Part shown: in pieces, positions 1 through 10,397 of the stretch
Layout of the letters: every line of letters starts with the position of its first letter
Position numbering within the stretch: position 1 is the stretch's first letter
NCBI GenBank assembly: GCA_036897485.1
Contig: JAYMTF010000112.1
Location: forward strand, 1 to 52,860
DNA: 52,860 bases
From: Pelargonium nanum
Taxonomy: Eukaryota > Streptophyta > Magnoliopsida > Geraniales > Geraniaceae
Reading direction: 5' to 3'
Made by a program: the position numbers and the translations under genes
Notes under the pieces: model-generated
Database searches by the model: none
The model's input: the letters and a program-made list of their open reading frames with translations, nothing else
Told to the model about the DNA's origin: nothing

Positions 1-506
1 AAGGCGTTTTAAAGTGTATTTTTTTAGTACTTTGTTTATGAGGTCGCATTCGAAGCTAGTAGTTTCTCTAAAAAAGAATTGAGATCTCATCAAGAATAGA
101 GTCTATGTGACTTGAGTGAGGCTTCACCAGAAATTGAGTGACAAGTATTAAGTATATAGGGACGCGTTTCATGTACAAGAAGCTTCCCGTGCGTGAAGTC
201 CAGACACCTTACAAAAGAGACCTCTGAGGGTTTTAGGTACTAATTTCCGGCCCATTCCTGTTATTTAAGGGTTTTTAATTATGTGAAAGTGAGTTGTTTC
301 TATCGTAATCGGTAAATGCTATAAGAGCCTTTGAGTCGTGTGCTAAGTTGGCTCTTCTCTTGCCCTCAGCTGAGCGTGGCGGTAGTGATGCTCTCTGGTA
401 AAGCTACCTGTGGGCGTCTACCGAAACCTATAATGAATAATCTAACCCTGTCTAGGAATTGATATTAGCTTATATATTTGCTCGTAGATTTTTAGTAATG
501 TAGACG

Positions 507-515
507 CGTAAGAGA
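507..515 (+). promoter_or_regulatory. Plant-mitochondrial promoter-like motif CGTAAGAGA
   Basis: CGTAAGAGA followed by TA matches the CRTA-plus-purine core of dicot mitochondrial promoters (commonly CATAAGAGA). The upstream 25 bases are only moderately AT-rich and no gene follows for more than 1 kb, so the match may be fortuitous. Confidence 0.25.
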
Positions 516-1177
516 TAATCGCCGTGCGAAAAACCTAGTTTCAAGCGATTTGGTCCTTTAATATATTGACTTTTTTGGTATATAAGTGGAAAACTTCGCT
601 GTAGTAATACAAAAGAAAGAGTCTCACATAAAATACTTTGCAGTAATTTTATTAGGCGGTAGTCGTAGGGTTTTTTAACTCCTTAAGATTACTCTTGCTA
701 GGCGTGCTATTCAAAAGATGTTCTATATCTCTCTCTGAGATTGGCTCGCTAACTGCTTCATAATGAAAAGGGCCCTCTTCCTCTTTATGTGTTTTCTAAT
801 TTAAAAGGTGATGTATTTTGAATACGAAGAATTACGTAGATCGTCAAAGTATAGTTTATTCTTGAGTTTCTTGTTGGTACAAAAAGTGTTCCTTAATTAC
901 TTATTTATTTTTAAAAATAAGGTATAGCTGAGAAATCCTAATATTCTTTAGGTATATATTCAGGAACAAGCCTTAATAACGCAAAAGTTGGTGCAATCCT
1001 TTGAAAATACCCAGAAAATATTTCTAAAAAAAGCAATTAAGTAAATACTAAAAGGGATCCTGAAAGTGCTTAAGATAGAGTTATTCCTACCTACTTTTTA
1101 ATCCGAGTATAATTTATATTAAAATATCTTACCTCACGGAAGTTTAGGTCAGACGGTTCAAACCCATACAAAAGGGT

Positions 1178-1202
1178 ATAACCCATAAAAGAAAAGGGTT
1201 AT
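1178..1202. repeat. Short perfect hairpin (7-bp stem)
   Basis: ATAACCC at 1178-1184 is the reverse complement of GGGTTAT at 1196-1202, with an 11-base A-rich loop. It overlaps a second weaker pairing of ACCC with GGGT just upstream. It has no adjacent gene, and no T-run that would suggest a terminator. Confidence 0.5.
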
Positions 1203-1756
1203 CCCAATTAACAAAAAAAGTTTGTATTGAAATTATATATATATAGTTTTTAGTACCATAGTACTTCGCTTTATTCTCTTATAGTTTAGGCGTTTTTCCA
1301 AGCTCACCTACTTAGGAAGTCTCGTAAGTAAAGGAAATAAAGTAAAAAGTTTCTAAAAAAGACAGGTTATAAACAGAAAATTACTTCAAATAAACCTGAA
1401 ATACTACAAAAATCATAGAAGAGTGTCCCTTCTGTAGGGCTCCTAAAATCATGCAAACAACTAGGTTAGTGCTTTATAGAAAAAGTATAAAATATAGGAT
1501 TCATCTAACTACTAGAAATCCTTTTTATGAAAGATCTTTTGGGTTTCCTATTAAAAATTGGATCAAAAACAAAGCAAAAGAGACTAGGGGGTTTCGATCG
1601 CAAATTTTTTTCAAGGTATCCTTTTTCTAAACTGAGACTAGCTATCCGATTTGCAACTAAAAGAATTTCGGAAAAAGGCTTATTATGATTATGAGTATAA
1701 CTTGGTTATTGAAGGAGTACTCTAAATGACGAGTGACTTCGAAGACAAAGCTCAGA

Positions 1757-1829
1757 CTTGATTGAGTCAATTCGAACCGATGACTTTAGGCGTATGAAAC
1801 CTGTGTACTACCGACTATAAAAAGGGGTT
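1757..1829 (-). pseudogene. tRNA-like relic, trnM(CAU)-like (copy A)
   Basis: On the minus strand this reads as a decayed tRNA: a D-arm-like GTCGGTAGTAC, an anticodon-loop-like TTTCATAC (CAU) and a T-arm-like GTCATCGGTTCGAAT. The order and spacing resemble plastid-type elongator trnM(CAU), in which TTTCATACG is followed by AGTCATTGGTTC. The acceptor and T stems no longer pair properly, so I treat it as a pseudogene. A second diverged copy with shared 3' flank lies at 28361-28432 (minus). Identity as trnM is inferred; a trnT(GGU)-like origin is possible because GTCATCGGTTC also occurs there. Confidence 0.45.
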
Positions 1830-4800
1830 CTGAAAGACTGGGATTGGAAACGTATATTTGCAAGGTTAAGAATTTTAGGCTATCCTGGAATAGAGTTTTT
1901 GCGGGATATATCTTTTTGATCAACAAGGACTCTTTATTTAAGATTTAAGGGCTTTCTCCCTTTTGAACCTTTTACTTTATATACTTTTCAGGTGAAGTTC
2001 TACCGAGTAAATCTAAGATAATAATATATTTTAATGCGGGTAGATGCAAATAAGAGCGAAATGAAATTCTATTTAATTAAGTGATTCTGATGACTTTTGG
2101 TTCCTTTTATAATTTTAATAAGGAGTTTTTCTGAAATCTTAAGAATTAGTATCTTCCAGTTGAGAGGGAAGACTTTCTTGGTAAAAGAGTTAGTAATTTA
2201 AAATCTTTATTCTTTTCTTACTATTGCTAATACTTAATTGTTTGTAAAAAGGAATAGTAGTAAAGAGAACCCGTAATTCCCTGATAGACATAGTAAAACT
2301 GAAAAAGTAAGAAAAAGTGAAAACTTGTTAATAGTATAATTTAAATGAGCCTGAATTTTACTATTACATATAAGGAAAGACCCCTAATTAAATGGAGTTC
2401 TGTTTCTGTGTTACTCCAGAGTTTGGAGAGTTATAATCTGTGTAAGGGTTTTTAAGATTGTTGAACTTGAGGTCTATCTGTTGCTTAGGCCCTGCGAGCT
2501 AAGCAGTAATTCTATTGCAGTGATTTATCTTTTAATTGTATACTTTGTAGAAAAACGTACACTTTCTGATTCATGAAGTTGCAACCAAACGGTTTATGTT
2601 TTTCTGTTTTCTTGAAATACCAAAGTAAAGGGATAAATTCAGTTACGTTTTGAATGCAAAAAAAAAATTCCTATATAAGTATTTGTTTAGTAAGCACAAA
2701 AAGCTTGCAAGAAAAACAAAAATTATTTGCTACTTTTTGGATCCCGAATCTATATCTATGTATTGATCGCCTTACTGGTACTCTTGATTTTAAGTCCTTT
2801 AAAAATATTCTACGGAAAGATTAAATATAAAGAAAACCTGAGCTAACTACCTTGTTCTATGTAAAAAAGGCTCTTAACATCTACTTTATTTAAACTAATT
2901 AAGGGACCCTTAGTATATAGGATGCGTCTTTTTCAAGGGTTCTTGTTTATGTATTATTAGTAGAAGGGGGTTTTTTAGTTACCTTTTTAATAGAAAGGAA
3001 TGAGTCTCCTGCTGATATTTGGGTAGGCGCAGGTCAAGTTCTAGTACTAATCTCGATTGTTGTACTGAAAAGTAAGGTGTAAGATAGGCCTTTACGGGGT
3101 CTTGAAAGAGATAAAAAGTTCCATTTGCTTGGTTGCAAAAGTAGGCGTTTTAGTAACGTAAATAAGATAATATGAGTCCAAAAATAAGTTATTTAAAACC
3201 TTTTAAGGCTATCTTTCTTATAAAAAAGCAACAAAAAGACGAGGTATCCTCTACCGTTTATAGAGTGGTTACATACCAGAGCATCCTTTAAACAAGGGCC
3301 TACCCAGGTCCCCTTTTTCTCCTTATAAGTTCCTCAATCTAGCGATCTTAAAGGTAAAACTTACCTCGATTTCGTCCTTTTGAAAGACTACTAAATAAAG
3401 TTTATTCCCTTTAGCTTTAGTACTACTTTCCTTCGCTTAGATTGGGTTGCTTTCTAGCTTCCTTTATAGAACCGGTGTAGCTAAAGATAGTATCTTATAA
3501 AGAGTATATACCTTACAAGTAATCCTTTCCCCTTGTTTCATAAGAGGTCCCTAATAAGAAAGGGAAATCCTAATCCAATCCCCTCGGATAATCCAAATGA
3601 GGATCTCAATCCCTTAATTTTATAGATAGCTATATCCCTGGACAGGAATTACAAGATTTTTGAAATCCCTTTTTGTGAAAAAATATTAGAAATTTCTCCG
3701 CTTAAACGAATTCAGAAGTTTACCGGATACTTATAAGTGCTTTTTACTATGAGTCTCTCTCATTCCATAAAATACACTCTTTAAAGGAATTTGTTAACAA
3801 GCATAGGTCTATACTATTTACAATCTTTCATTCCTCTATTAGCAAAAAACTAGAGTCCAGCTTTAGCTAGGATATCCTATTTATTTTAGAAGTATTTCTG
3901 TCTAATAAAATAGCTACAGAATTCTTTCTTCAGGAAAAGGCTTAGCTCACTTACTAATGAAACTGATTACTTCTAAGGAACCTCTTTACTACAGAACACG
4001 GAAGCAATTAAGGCTCAAACTTACCTATATTATTAGTATTCAAGCTACATTTATTCATTTAATTAGTAGCAGTTGCATATATGAAAAGGGGTTCTGAAGT
4101 ACTTCCTAAAAAACCTAAGAAATACTCTTATTCCAATCTAGATTCTATGAAAGTAAATAAGAGCCTTCAGTAGTTAAGTTTAGAGGAATGCACTTGGAGT
4201 CTCTCATAAGGATATAGTTTTATCTTACTAGTATCCATAGAGTTTTAAAAAGTAGTATGAAACAGTAAGGTATTAAAATTCTTCTATCAGTGCCCAACTT
4301 TATCTCCTGTTTAAAACTACCCCCCAGTATAGTTATTGCTGATAAACGGTTATTCCATATAATCTAAGCTTTCCCTAGCTTATTGAGATTCTTATGCAGA
4401 CTCTTCTTTTTGAAAGAGTGAGTGTCTTGGTTAGTATTAAATGAATATAGTGAGCTACTTAATACCTACAGTTTCATAGTAATCCCTACTTACTTATTGA
4501 AGTTTGGTCTGTAAATACTTTCTTTAGGTAAGGGATTTTATCTGCAAGCACAACGCTTCACTAGTTATTTGTATTCTCGTAACAGCAATTTGCTAAGTTA
4601 GAGACAAAAAATTGGAAAAGGAAGAGTAGAAGTAAATCTCTAATAAGTCTGGACTAGGGTTTGCATTTTAGAAAACTGATGGGAATTTAATTGCAGTAAG
4701 TAGCACTCAAAATTTAATATAATCCAAGGTATCTTCTTTTAAACACCTGTAGGAGTTGAATCTAAACACTCTAATAAACTATAGCAATCTCTATAATGGG

Positions 4801-5210
4801 ACAATCAAAAAGCAAAGCCCCTGTGTCTTAGATCCTGTGGTTTATTTAGACGACTTCTTATTACTAGAATTTACCATACTCAAAAGTACAGTCTTTAAAC
4901 TTATACAACCGCATTCTTTAAATCTTGTTAGCCCTGGTACTTAAAAAGGAATAGACCTATGTACCCTACCCAAATTCTATGAGATTGTCCCTTTCGTTAA
5001 TATTTTTAGTGTAGAACTTCAGGGTTTAATACCAACTTTTAATAACTTGGGTTTATAGTGATTTTATTAAACAAGCACAACTTTATATCCTATCCTTATT
5101 TTTTGTTCAAAATACTAATTCTTTTACATACTTATTTAAAATAATACTAGGATACATTGTATATATGATATCTTTTATACTGGGCTTTCACAAAAAAGGA
5201 GTTCTTTAAA
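1830..5210. other. Non-coding stretch, no gene recognised
   Basis: AT-rich DNA with stops in every frame. The longest open stretch (4756-4944, plus, 62 codons, TTG start) is expected by chance at this base composition and resembles nothing I know. CATAAGAGG at 3539-3547 is a weaker promoter-like match. The phrase AAAGGGGTTCTGAA near 1820 recurs near 4087, hinting at dispersed short repeats. Confidence 0.6.
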
Positions 5211-6356
5211 TTACCACTTACCTATTAAAACTTTAACTTCTAAAGCGTATAACGTATGTAGCTTTACCTTGTATACTCTGGAATTGCTGAACCAAAATTG
5301 GCTGCCTACGTACCTAAAAAAAGGATCAAGCGTTTTCGTAGTTCTTAAAATTTCAGGAAAAGGAAGGCCGTTTCGTCGACGATAGTCGCCATCAATAAAG
5401 AAGTTCATGAACCTTCTATATATATCCGAAGCCCTCTTGTGTTGTTCTAAAAGACGTATAGTTTGGTCCAACCTAGTAATTTGAATATGTCTTTTTTCAT
5501 TTTCCGCGAATTCTTCCTCTAAAAAGTCAAAGGCGCCCTCTCGGATATTCTCGTATGGAGAAACCCTAAGAATATTAGAAAGATTTGGCTCGTTCAACAT
5601 AAGATCAAAAAGTTCGTCTTGCAACGAGCCTTTCTTTTCTAAGATTTTCACAGCCCAATACTCGATATCCATAATTTCACGAAGGCGGTCTACATTGGCA
5701 GCTTGATCAAAGTTATGTCGCACGAGTTGTTCATATTGGCCGGGTAAATTCTGGGCTGGAATTCTATAATAATCACGGGTTTCCAATTGCCGAATAGATT
5801 CGTAGATGCTTTGTTCGTAATCAAAAGCCAAGACATTGCGAAAAGTAGACAGCGAGGCGGAACTGGATTCCGATTCTAGAGCAGGTAAGCTTCGCGCGTC
5901 TTCTTCGTCTGAACCTGAAGACACATATAAAATAAGAGATGACATAAGGCCTGTAGAAACCAAATAAGTTAAAAGATTAAAACGTATCAAAGAAACCAGA
6001 AGTCCTATAACAAAGCATAAGAGTAAGAAGACAATAATAGCAAATGTATGCCTTCGTTTTAGAAGCATGACCCGATATAAAAAAGTAAAGAAGATAAAGA
6101 TTGCTACTAACATAATGAGAAACTTTAGACTAGAAAAAGGAACCATTCCTTTAGAACGTATAAACGAAGCTACTACTAAAGAGGTCACTAAAGGGACGGA
6201 TTTGGCAAGTAAATGCATAATAGTTTTACTAACTCTATTTTTTTGTCGGAATCTTTCTCTTTTCAGAAGACTCTTTTTCACTGACATTAAGAAAAGCAAA
6301 GAAAATAGCAGACTTATCACTAAGAAGATAAAAATAGGCGAGAATTCTAACATCAT
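5211..6356 (-). CDS. orf381: chimeric membrane protein with nad3-derived N-terminus, CMS-type ORF
   Basis: A 381-residue ORF starting ATG-ATG at 6356; the second ATG is an equally good start, and nad3 itself can begin MMLEF. Residues 1-22 (MMLEFSPIF...VISLLFSL) closely match the first codons of plant nad3, the complex I subunit, at both DNA and protein level; the match ends abruptly near residue 24. Hydrophobic segments then appear at about 47-66, 74-98, 103-125 and 128-147, giving about five predicted membrane spans counting the nad3 part. A Ser/Asp/Glu-rich linker covers ~147-170. A hydrophilic, mostly helical C-terminus (~175-381) contains YYRIPAQNLPGQYEQ (197-211) and a charged stretch at 280-320. 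I believe this C-terminal family occurs in other angiosperm mitochondrial hypothetical ORFs, but I could not verify that. By a rough estimate, 381 stop-free codons is far beyond chance here. It lies 64 nt behind trnY on the same strand. Function is unknown; the architecture is that of CMS-associated ORFs, which is inference only. Confidence 0.85.
   Translation of the reverse strand: MMLEFSPIFIFLVISLLFSLLFLMSVKKSLLKRERFRQKNRVSKTIMHLLAKSVPLVTSLVVASFIRSKGMVPFSSLKFLIMLVAIFIFFTFLYRVMLLKRRHTFAIIVFLLLCFVIGLLVSLIRFNLLTYLVSTGLMSSLILYVSSGSDEEDARSLPALESESSSASLSTFRNVLAFDYEQSIYESIRQLETRDYYRIPAQNLPGQYEQLVRHNFDQAANVDRLREIMDIEYWAVKILEKKGSLQDELFDLMLNEPNLSNILRVSPYENIREGAFDFLEEEFAENEKRHIQITRLDQTIRLLEQHKRASDIYRRFMNFFIDGDYRRRNGLPFPEILRTTKTLDPFFRYVGSQFWFSNSRVYKVKLHTLYALEVKVLIGKW
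6291..6356 (-). other. nad3-derived segment fused into orf381
   Basis: Codons 1-22 of orf381 begin ATGATGTTAGAATTC and encode the MMLEF...PI...LVISLL pattern of plant nad3, with near-identical spacing to the authentic gene (MMLEFAPI-CIYLVISLL). The remainder of nad3, including its conserved YPEKLSAYECGFDP block, is absent. The segment supplies the first membrane span and possibly nad3's 5' leader as well. Confidence 0.75.
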
Positions 6357-6420
6357 AACAACCTTGTTCTTTCTTTTCCTCCTTGATGCCGAGGAAGTAT
6401 ACCTGAGAACTAAAAAAAAT

Positions 6421-6503
6421 GGGAGAGGCAGGACTCGAACCTACGTAGAAACGTTCAACAGATTTACAGTCTGCCGCTTTTGACCACTCAAGCCAACTCT
6501 CCC
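6421..6503 (-). tRNA. trnY: tRNA-Tyr (GUA), native mitochondrial type
   Basis: An 83-nt class II tRNA read from 6503 to 6421. GGGAGAG pairs perfectly with CTCTCCC. The anticodon arm is GCAGA-CTGTAAA-TCTGT (anticodon GUA, one G-U pair), and the T arm GTAGG-TTCGAGT-CCTGC has one wobble. It closely matches the native plant mitochondrial trnY, with a small change in the D-arm region (TTGGCTTGAG where TGGCCGAG is usual). CCA is added after transcription. It is the nearest upstream element to orf381, and its 3' maturation would leave a short leader on that message. It appears functional. Confidence 0.95.
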
Positions 6504-6565
6504 CTAAAAAAGAAGTCAATCCATCTTGGGTTTTGCGTCTCTTCCAAAGCAAAAAATTGGGCTAT

Positions 6566-6580
6566 CTATATAGGATAAAA
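6566..6580. repeat. 15-bp direct repeat upstream of trnY, copy 1
   Basis: CTATATAGGATAAAA occurs here and again identically at 6649-6663, 83 bp apart. On the minus strand both copies lie upstream of trnY (about 63 and 146 bp from its 5' end) and read TTTTATCCTATATAG. This is the position expected for a promoter, but the sequence is not the CRTAAGAGA core, so regulatory function is only a guess. Confidence 0.55.
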
Positions 6581-6648
6581 AGTCAGCAATAAACCAAAGA
6601 GAATTAGTCCCTTTTCCCAATAGAAATCACTGTTTTTGAATTCCTTTC

Positions 6649-6663
6649 CTATATAGGATAAAA
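6649..6663. repeat. 15-bp direct repeat upstream of trnY, copy 2
   Basis: Identical to 6566-6580 (CTATATAGGATAAAA). A partial match (TATATAGGAT) also occurs near 7226. It could mark a small duplication or a paired regulatory site ahead of trnY-orf381. Confidence 0.5.
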
Positions 6664-8554
6664 GGTGATCGTTTCTTTTTTAATGTCAAAATCTGTGAAT
6701 AACTTTTTTGTCCCAAATTTACTCGAGAAATTATCACAGAAATTTAAGGACTTCCTTATTAAAAGAGTGAAAACGCATATCCTAAATCTAATCCTTGTCT
6801 TTTAAATTTCCGTGTTGTATATACGAATTAAATACTTTTTTTGAGTTACCCATATTAACTTTAACTAGTAAAATATTCTACTAAACTCAGTCCTTTTCCT
6901 ATTCTACTTTTATAAGATTATGTTAAAAAAAGGGGATCATAGCCCCGGTCCTTGATAATTTAATCAAAATTAATACTGAATAAGGTTGTACCGGAATTCT
7001 TTCGAGGGTTCCGAATATAAGGTAAAGAGTTTTTCTATGTCTTTTTGGTTAGTAGAGAATAACCGCAGTTTTCTGAGATTTGTCATAACGAATTCTATTA
7101 GTGTTCCCTCTTATTAACTGGATTCAAACCAGTCTACTTTGATTTAACTCTTGCTGTGCTAATCCGTTTTTGAACTGAACCTAAAATAGTATATAAAGTA
7201 CTCCTGTAAAAACGGATAATAATTATATAGGATTACTCTCTTCTTTGATAGTCCAACAATCGCCTAAATAAATATGATAGCTAAGGGGGTAAAAACCACT
7301 CATTTGTAAGCTTTCCACTTTTTAAGCGTTACTCTAGTTATCTTCTTTGAATATAAGCCCGAGTTACTGTTTATAATTAAGGTCTTCATCAGCTTCGTTT
7401 ATCCGCACTAAAGGTTTTTCAAAGGAGCTATATACTTTTTAAAAAGTTATGGGTTTTTATGGTATTACTTTAGCTTTTACGGGTAACTAGGATTTCAGTG
7501 GATAGAACAAAAAGGTTGGAAGAAAATAATTAGCGCCCTACCTACACCTATATCGATTAAGTAAGATTACTTAAGGGGTTTCTTGGTTCATTAGAAAGGT
7601 ATTCGCTTAAATAATTAAATTTACCGGTAAATATATTTATCTATGCATTACACAAAAAAATATACTACATTAAAAAGGCATATTTATGAAGCAAGCGGCT
7701 TCGGAGAACAAAGTAAAAATTTAACTTGTTGAACAAGATAATTTAAAGTTAAGGCTGGGTTATGCTAATTTGAGTGATATTTAAGTAATAAAAATGAGAG
7801 ATATAATAATAAATAATACTCTTGCTGGCCCTGATTATAGGGAAAAAGATGAAGCAAGTTTATACAATATTTGTTAATATGTTAATTAATAAGAGTTGTG
7901 TATTACGAGTCCTTTCTGTAATCTAAAATAAATTTAGTGATTAAGTCATTAACTTTTCAGGGTCTCTTGCAGCTTTTTCAACCTAAGCAATTTTCCCTAG
8001 ATTGAGTTTGCGTTTTCATACTTATCAAAAAGATGATCTAGTGTATTTAGCATTAGGTAGATATTTTTTTTCTAGATTTTCTACCCTTACCTTCATATCT
8101 AAAAGTAAGACTAAAGCTACCAAAATATTTTGGGGATTCTTCTTTTTTAGTAATTAAAGTGAAAAGTTACACACGTATCAGTATTGAATAGTAGAATTAG
8201 GTTAATATAATAATACCATAGATAGATGTGTCAGTCAAGCAACCCAAGAAACCCATAACTTTAACCAGAAGGATATCTTAGTGAAAAAGCCTTTAGCAAG
8301 AATAGGTTTTAGACCCTTCACAAGAGTTATCCTGGTTTCGTATTTACTTACCTCGGGAATAATTTGAATAATTCTTGGTCACTGAGGGCAGGGAGGTTAC
8401 AGGAATTAAGCTCTTTGTTAGGCCTATAAATATAGGAAAAGATCTCAATAGGTAACTCTTTAGGAAACTAAATAGCCTAAGGTAAAGTTGTTATTATAAA
8501 AAAATTACCTTGTGTACAGCTTATCCGTGCCGCGAGAATCATACGCTTTCTTAA

Positions 8555-8627
8555 ATCAACTTAACTCAAGTGGTTGGAACGATGCTTTCATTCAGAAAAG
8601 TCGTTGGTTCAAGTCCTACCCTCGATA
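8555..8627 (+). pseudogene. tRNA-like relic, plastid-type trnM(CAU)-like
   Basis: The segment follows elongator trnM(CAU) of plastid origin closely in its middle: ACTTAACTCA-AGTGGTT, then TGCTTTCAT (anticodon CAU), then AGTCGTTGGTTCAAGTCC. Compare ACTTAACTCAGTGGTT, TGCTTTCAT and AGTCATTGGTTCAAATCC in the intact gene. The acceptor stem no longer pairs and the T stem has a mismatch, so it is probably non-functional. Plastid-derived trnM is a standard mitochondrial gene in angiosperms; a working copy would have to be elsewhere. Confidence 0.65.
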
Positions 8628-10341
8628 ATAATAAAATCTTTAACCTTTTCTTTAAGCGAGGAAGACCTGAAAAAAATTCAATAAGTCGATAATGCGAATT
8701 ACCTCGAATAGGACTCTTCATACAAGCATTTTTAGAACCTTCCGTCAGCTTAGTTTAAATCTCGGAACCAAAACAAAGCCTTAAAAGGAGTAAATTTAAG
8801 GGATGCGCTAATTTAGGAGTATTTAGAGTTATAACCAGCCGCAAGATTTCCAGTCTTGTTTACTTTAGTTCGTTCTCGATAAAGTTATATTATCTCGACC
8901 AGAACTATGTACAATTTTAATTTGTGACGTATAGGGTAAGTAACTAAGGATACCCTCGTGGTTTAAAGGTAACAAGAGAATTTGCAGTATGGCAGGTGCC
9001 GTATAATGTAAAATATTCTACAATTCTTGGATACTCTTCAAAATTACAACTTTAACCTCCCCAATACTGATAACTATTCTGATATCTATCAACGTAAATA
9101 TAATCTTTAAATCCGTTTTTTTGTAATATTTCCTTTTAAAGTACTCTCTTTGACTCATACTTTTCAATTCTTTCTTAGGGGCCCCAAGGGATAAGTTTGA
9201 CTCTTTAGTTAGGATTTCTAACGTTTTAAGTTAGTATTGCTTGTTAATTAAAATAGTTACACTATTATACAAGAATAATCTTTGTTTAATGCAAAATCGG
9301 CTAAAAAGTTAAAAGAGGAAGGTGCTTTTGAGTTGATAGGCTCCTAATTTATTTTTAGTAAGATAAGGGAGCTTAAAACCTTTTCCATTAATATCGCTGA
9401 ATAACAAGGACAAGAAATTTAAGTCGAAAATACTTCCGTGTTAACCAAGTTTTTGTATTTTTATTTCCTCTTTATACAAAATATAATAGAAGGATTTCTA
9501 TATTTAAAAAGTCGTTTAATCAAGTAAAATTTATTATTTTTAATTCTTAATTGTCTCAGAACCCTTAAAAAAAAAAGGGGGGCAAAAGGCATTATATACC
9601 TACTAGATATACAAAAAACGACTGCTACGCTTAACTCCAACGATCGGTCGAACAACCTTTAATCGGGTAAAACTCTAAAAAGACCTCCCATGAAACTCAA
9701 TTTTTAAGGCATAAAACCGGATAACTAATAAGGAGATTTTAGTTAAAGTGAGGGGTAAGTCTTGTGATACCGCGTTACTACAAATATCAAGATAAATTTA
9801 GCAATAAAATACTCGTTTAGGGTATAGGACCCCTTTACTGTGCAAAAACCTGGTTTATTTCAACCGGGCTAGGTAACAAACATACTGTAAATATAGGACG
9901 GCCTGCATAAAATACGAATTTGACAAATACAATTGGACAGCGTACCCCAGACTTCTATATAAGAGGTGTTTGGAAATAATGGATAGGAATACCTCTTTAC
10001 AATTTTTCTTCAAAAGTACCAATCCGGATTCAAGACAGAAACCAATTTCTGACTAAAAAAGCAGCATTGGTCTAAACCTTGGATTTATCCGTTGTTTTTT
10101 ATTTATTATTGAGCACTTATTTCAAAATTGTAAAGGGATATGGAGGAGCAATCAAAGGCATTCGACTCAAATCTACTTGTTTTATATTTGTAATTGAATA
10201 CTACTGGAAAAAAACTTTCCTTACTCTTGTGGGGGTTAAGAATGGCTAAGTAAATAATTAAGTATAGACGTAGTGAGTTTGCAATAAAAAGCAGTTCGGA
10301 GAAGGAAGAGTGGCTTTTATTATTAATAGAATACTCTGTAC

Positions 10342-10397
10342 TTTAAAGACAATAACTTAGTCCTTTCTTTAAGATTGGGTTTTTTATTGTCTTTAAA
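10342..10397. repeat. 14-bp perfect inverted repeat (stem-loop)
   Basis: TTTAAAGACAATAA at 10342-10355 is the exact reverse complement of 10384-10397, separated by a 28-base loop. A transcript would form a 14-bp AT-rich hairpin. In plant mitochondria such stem-loops can stabilise transcript 3' ends, but no gene adjoins this one. Confidence 0.65.

Larger units (their letters stand above)
1..1756. other. Non-coding stretch, no gene recognised
   Basis: No ORF of useful length and no conserved mitochondrial gene was recognised on either strand. The sequence is AT-rich and stop-dense in all frames. It contains a promoter-like CGTAAGAGA at 507-515 and a small hairpin at 1178-1202, listed separately. 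The first ~450 bases are somewhat richer in G and C than what follows, but I could not match them to an rRNA, a group II intron domain V or a plastid gene. Confidence 0.6.
6504..8554. other. Non-coding stretch upstream of trnY
   Basis: AT-rich DNA without a recognisable gene on either strand. It holds the two 15-bp repeats listed separately and, near 7110-7126, a perfect 5-bp stem with a 7-base TTTGAAT loop on the minus strand that looks like a tRNA T arm, but no rest of a tRNA could be assembled around it. Confidence 0.55.

Noticed and set aside
180..440. Possible group II intron or rRNA-like wording near the window start
   Set aside because: GTGCG and some paired-looking GC words are present, but no domain V consensus and no recognisable rRNA core sequence.
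6067..6552. Two overlapping open frames (6067-6483 plus, 6235-6552 minus)
   Set aside because: They are other-frame shadows of orf381 and run through the intact trnY gene; no independent support.
7105..7130. Perfect 5-bp stem with TTTGAAT loop (minus), tRNA T-arm-like
   Set aside because: No anticodon, D or acceptor arm could be assembled around it.
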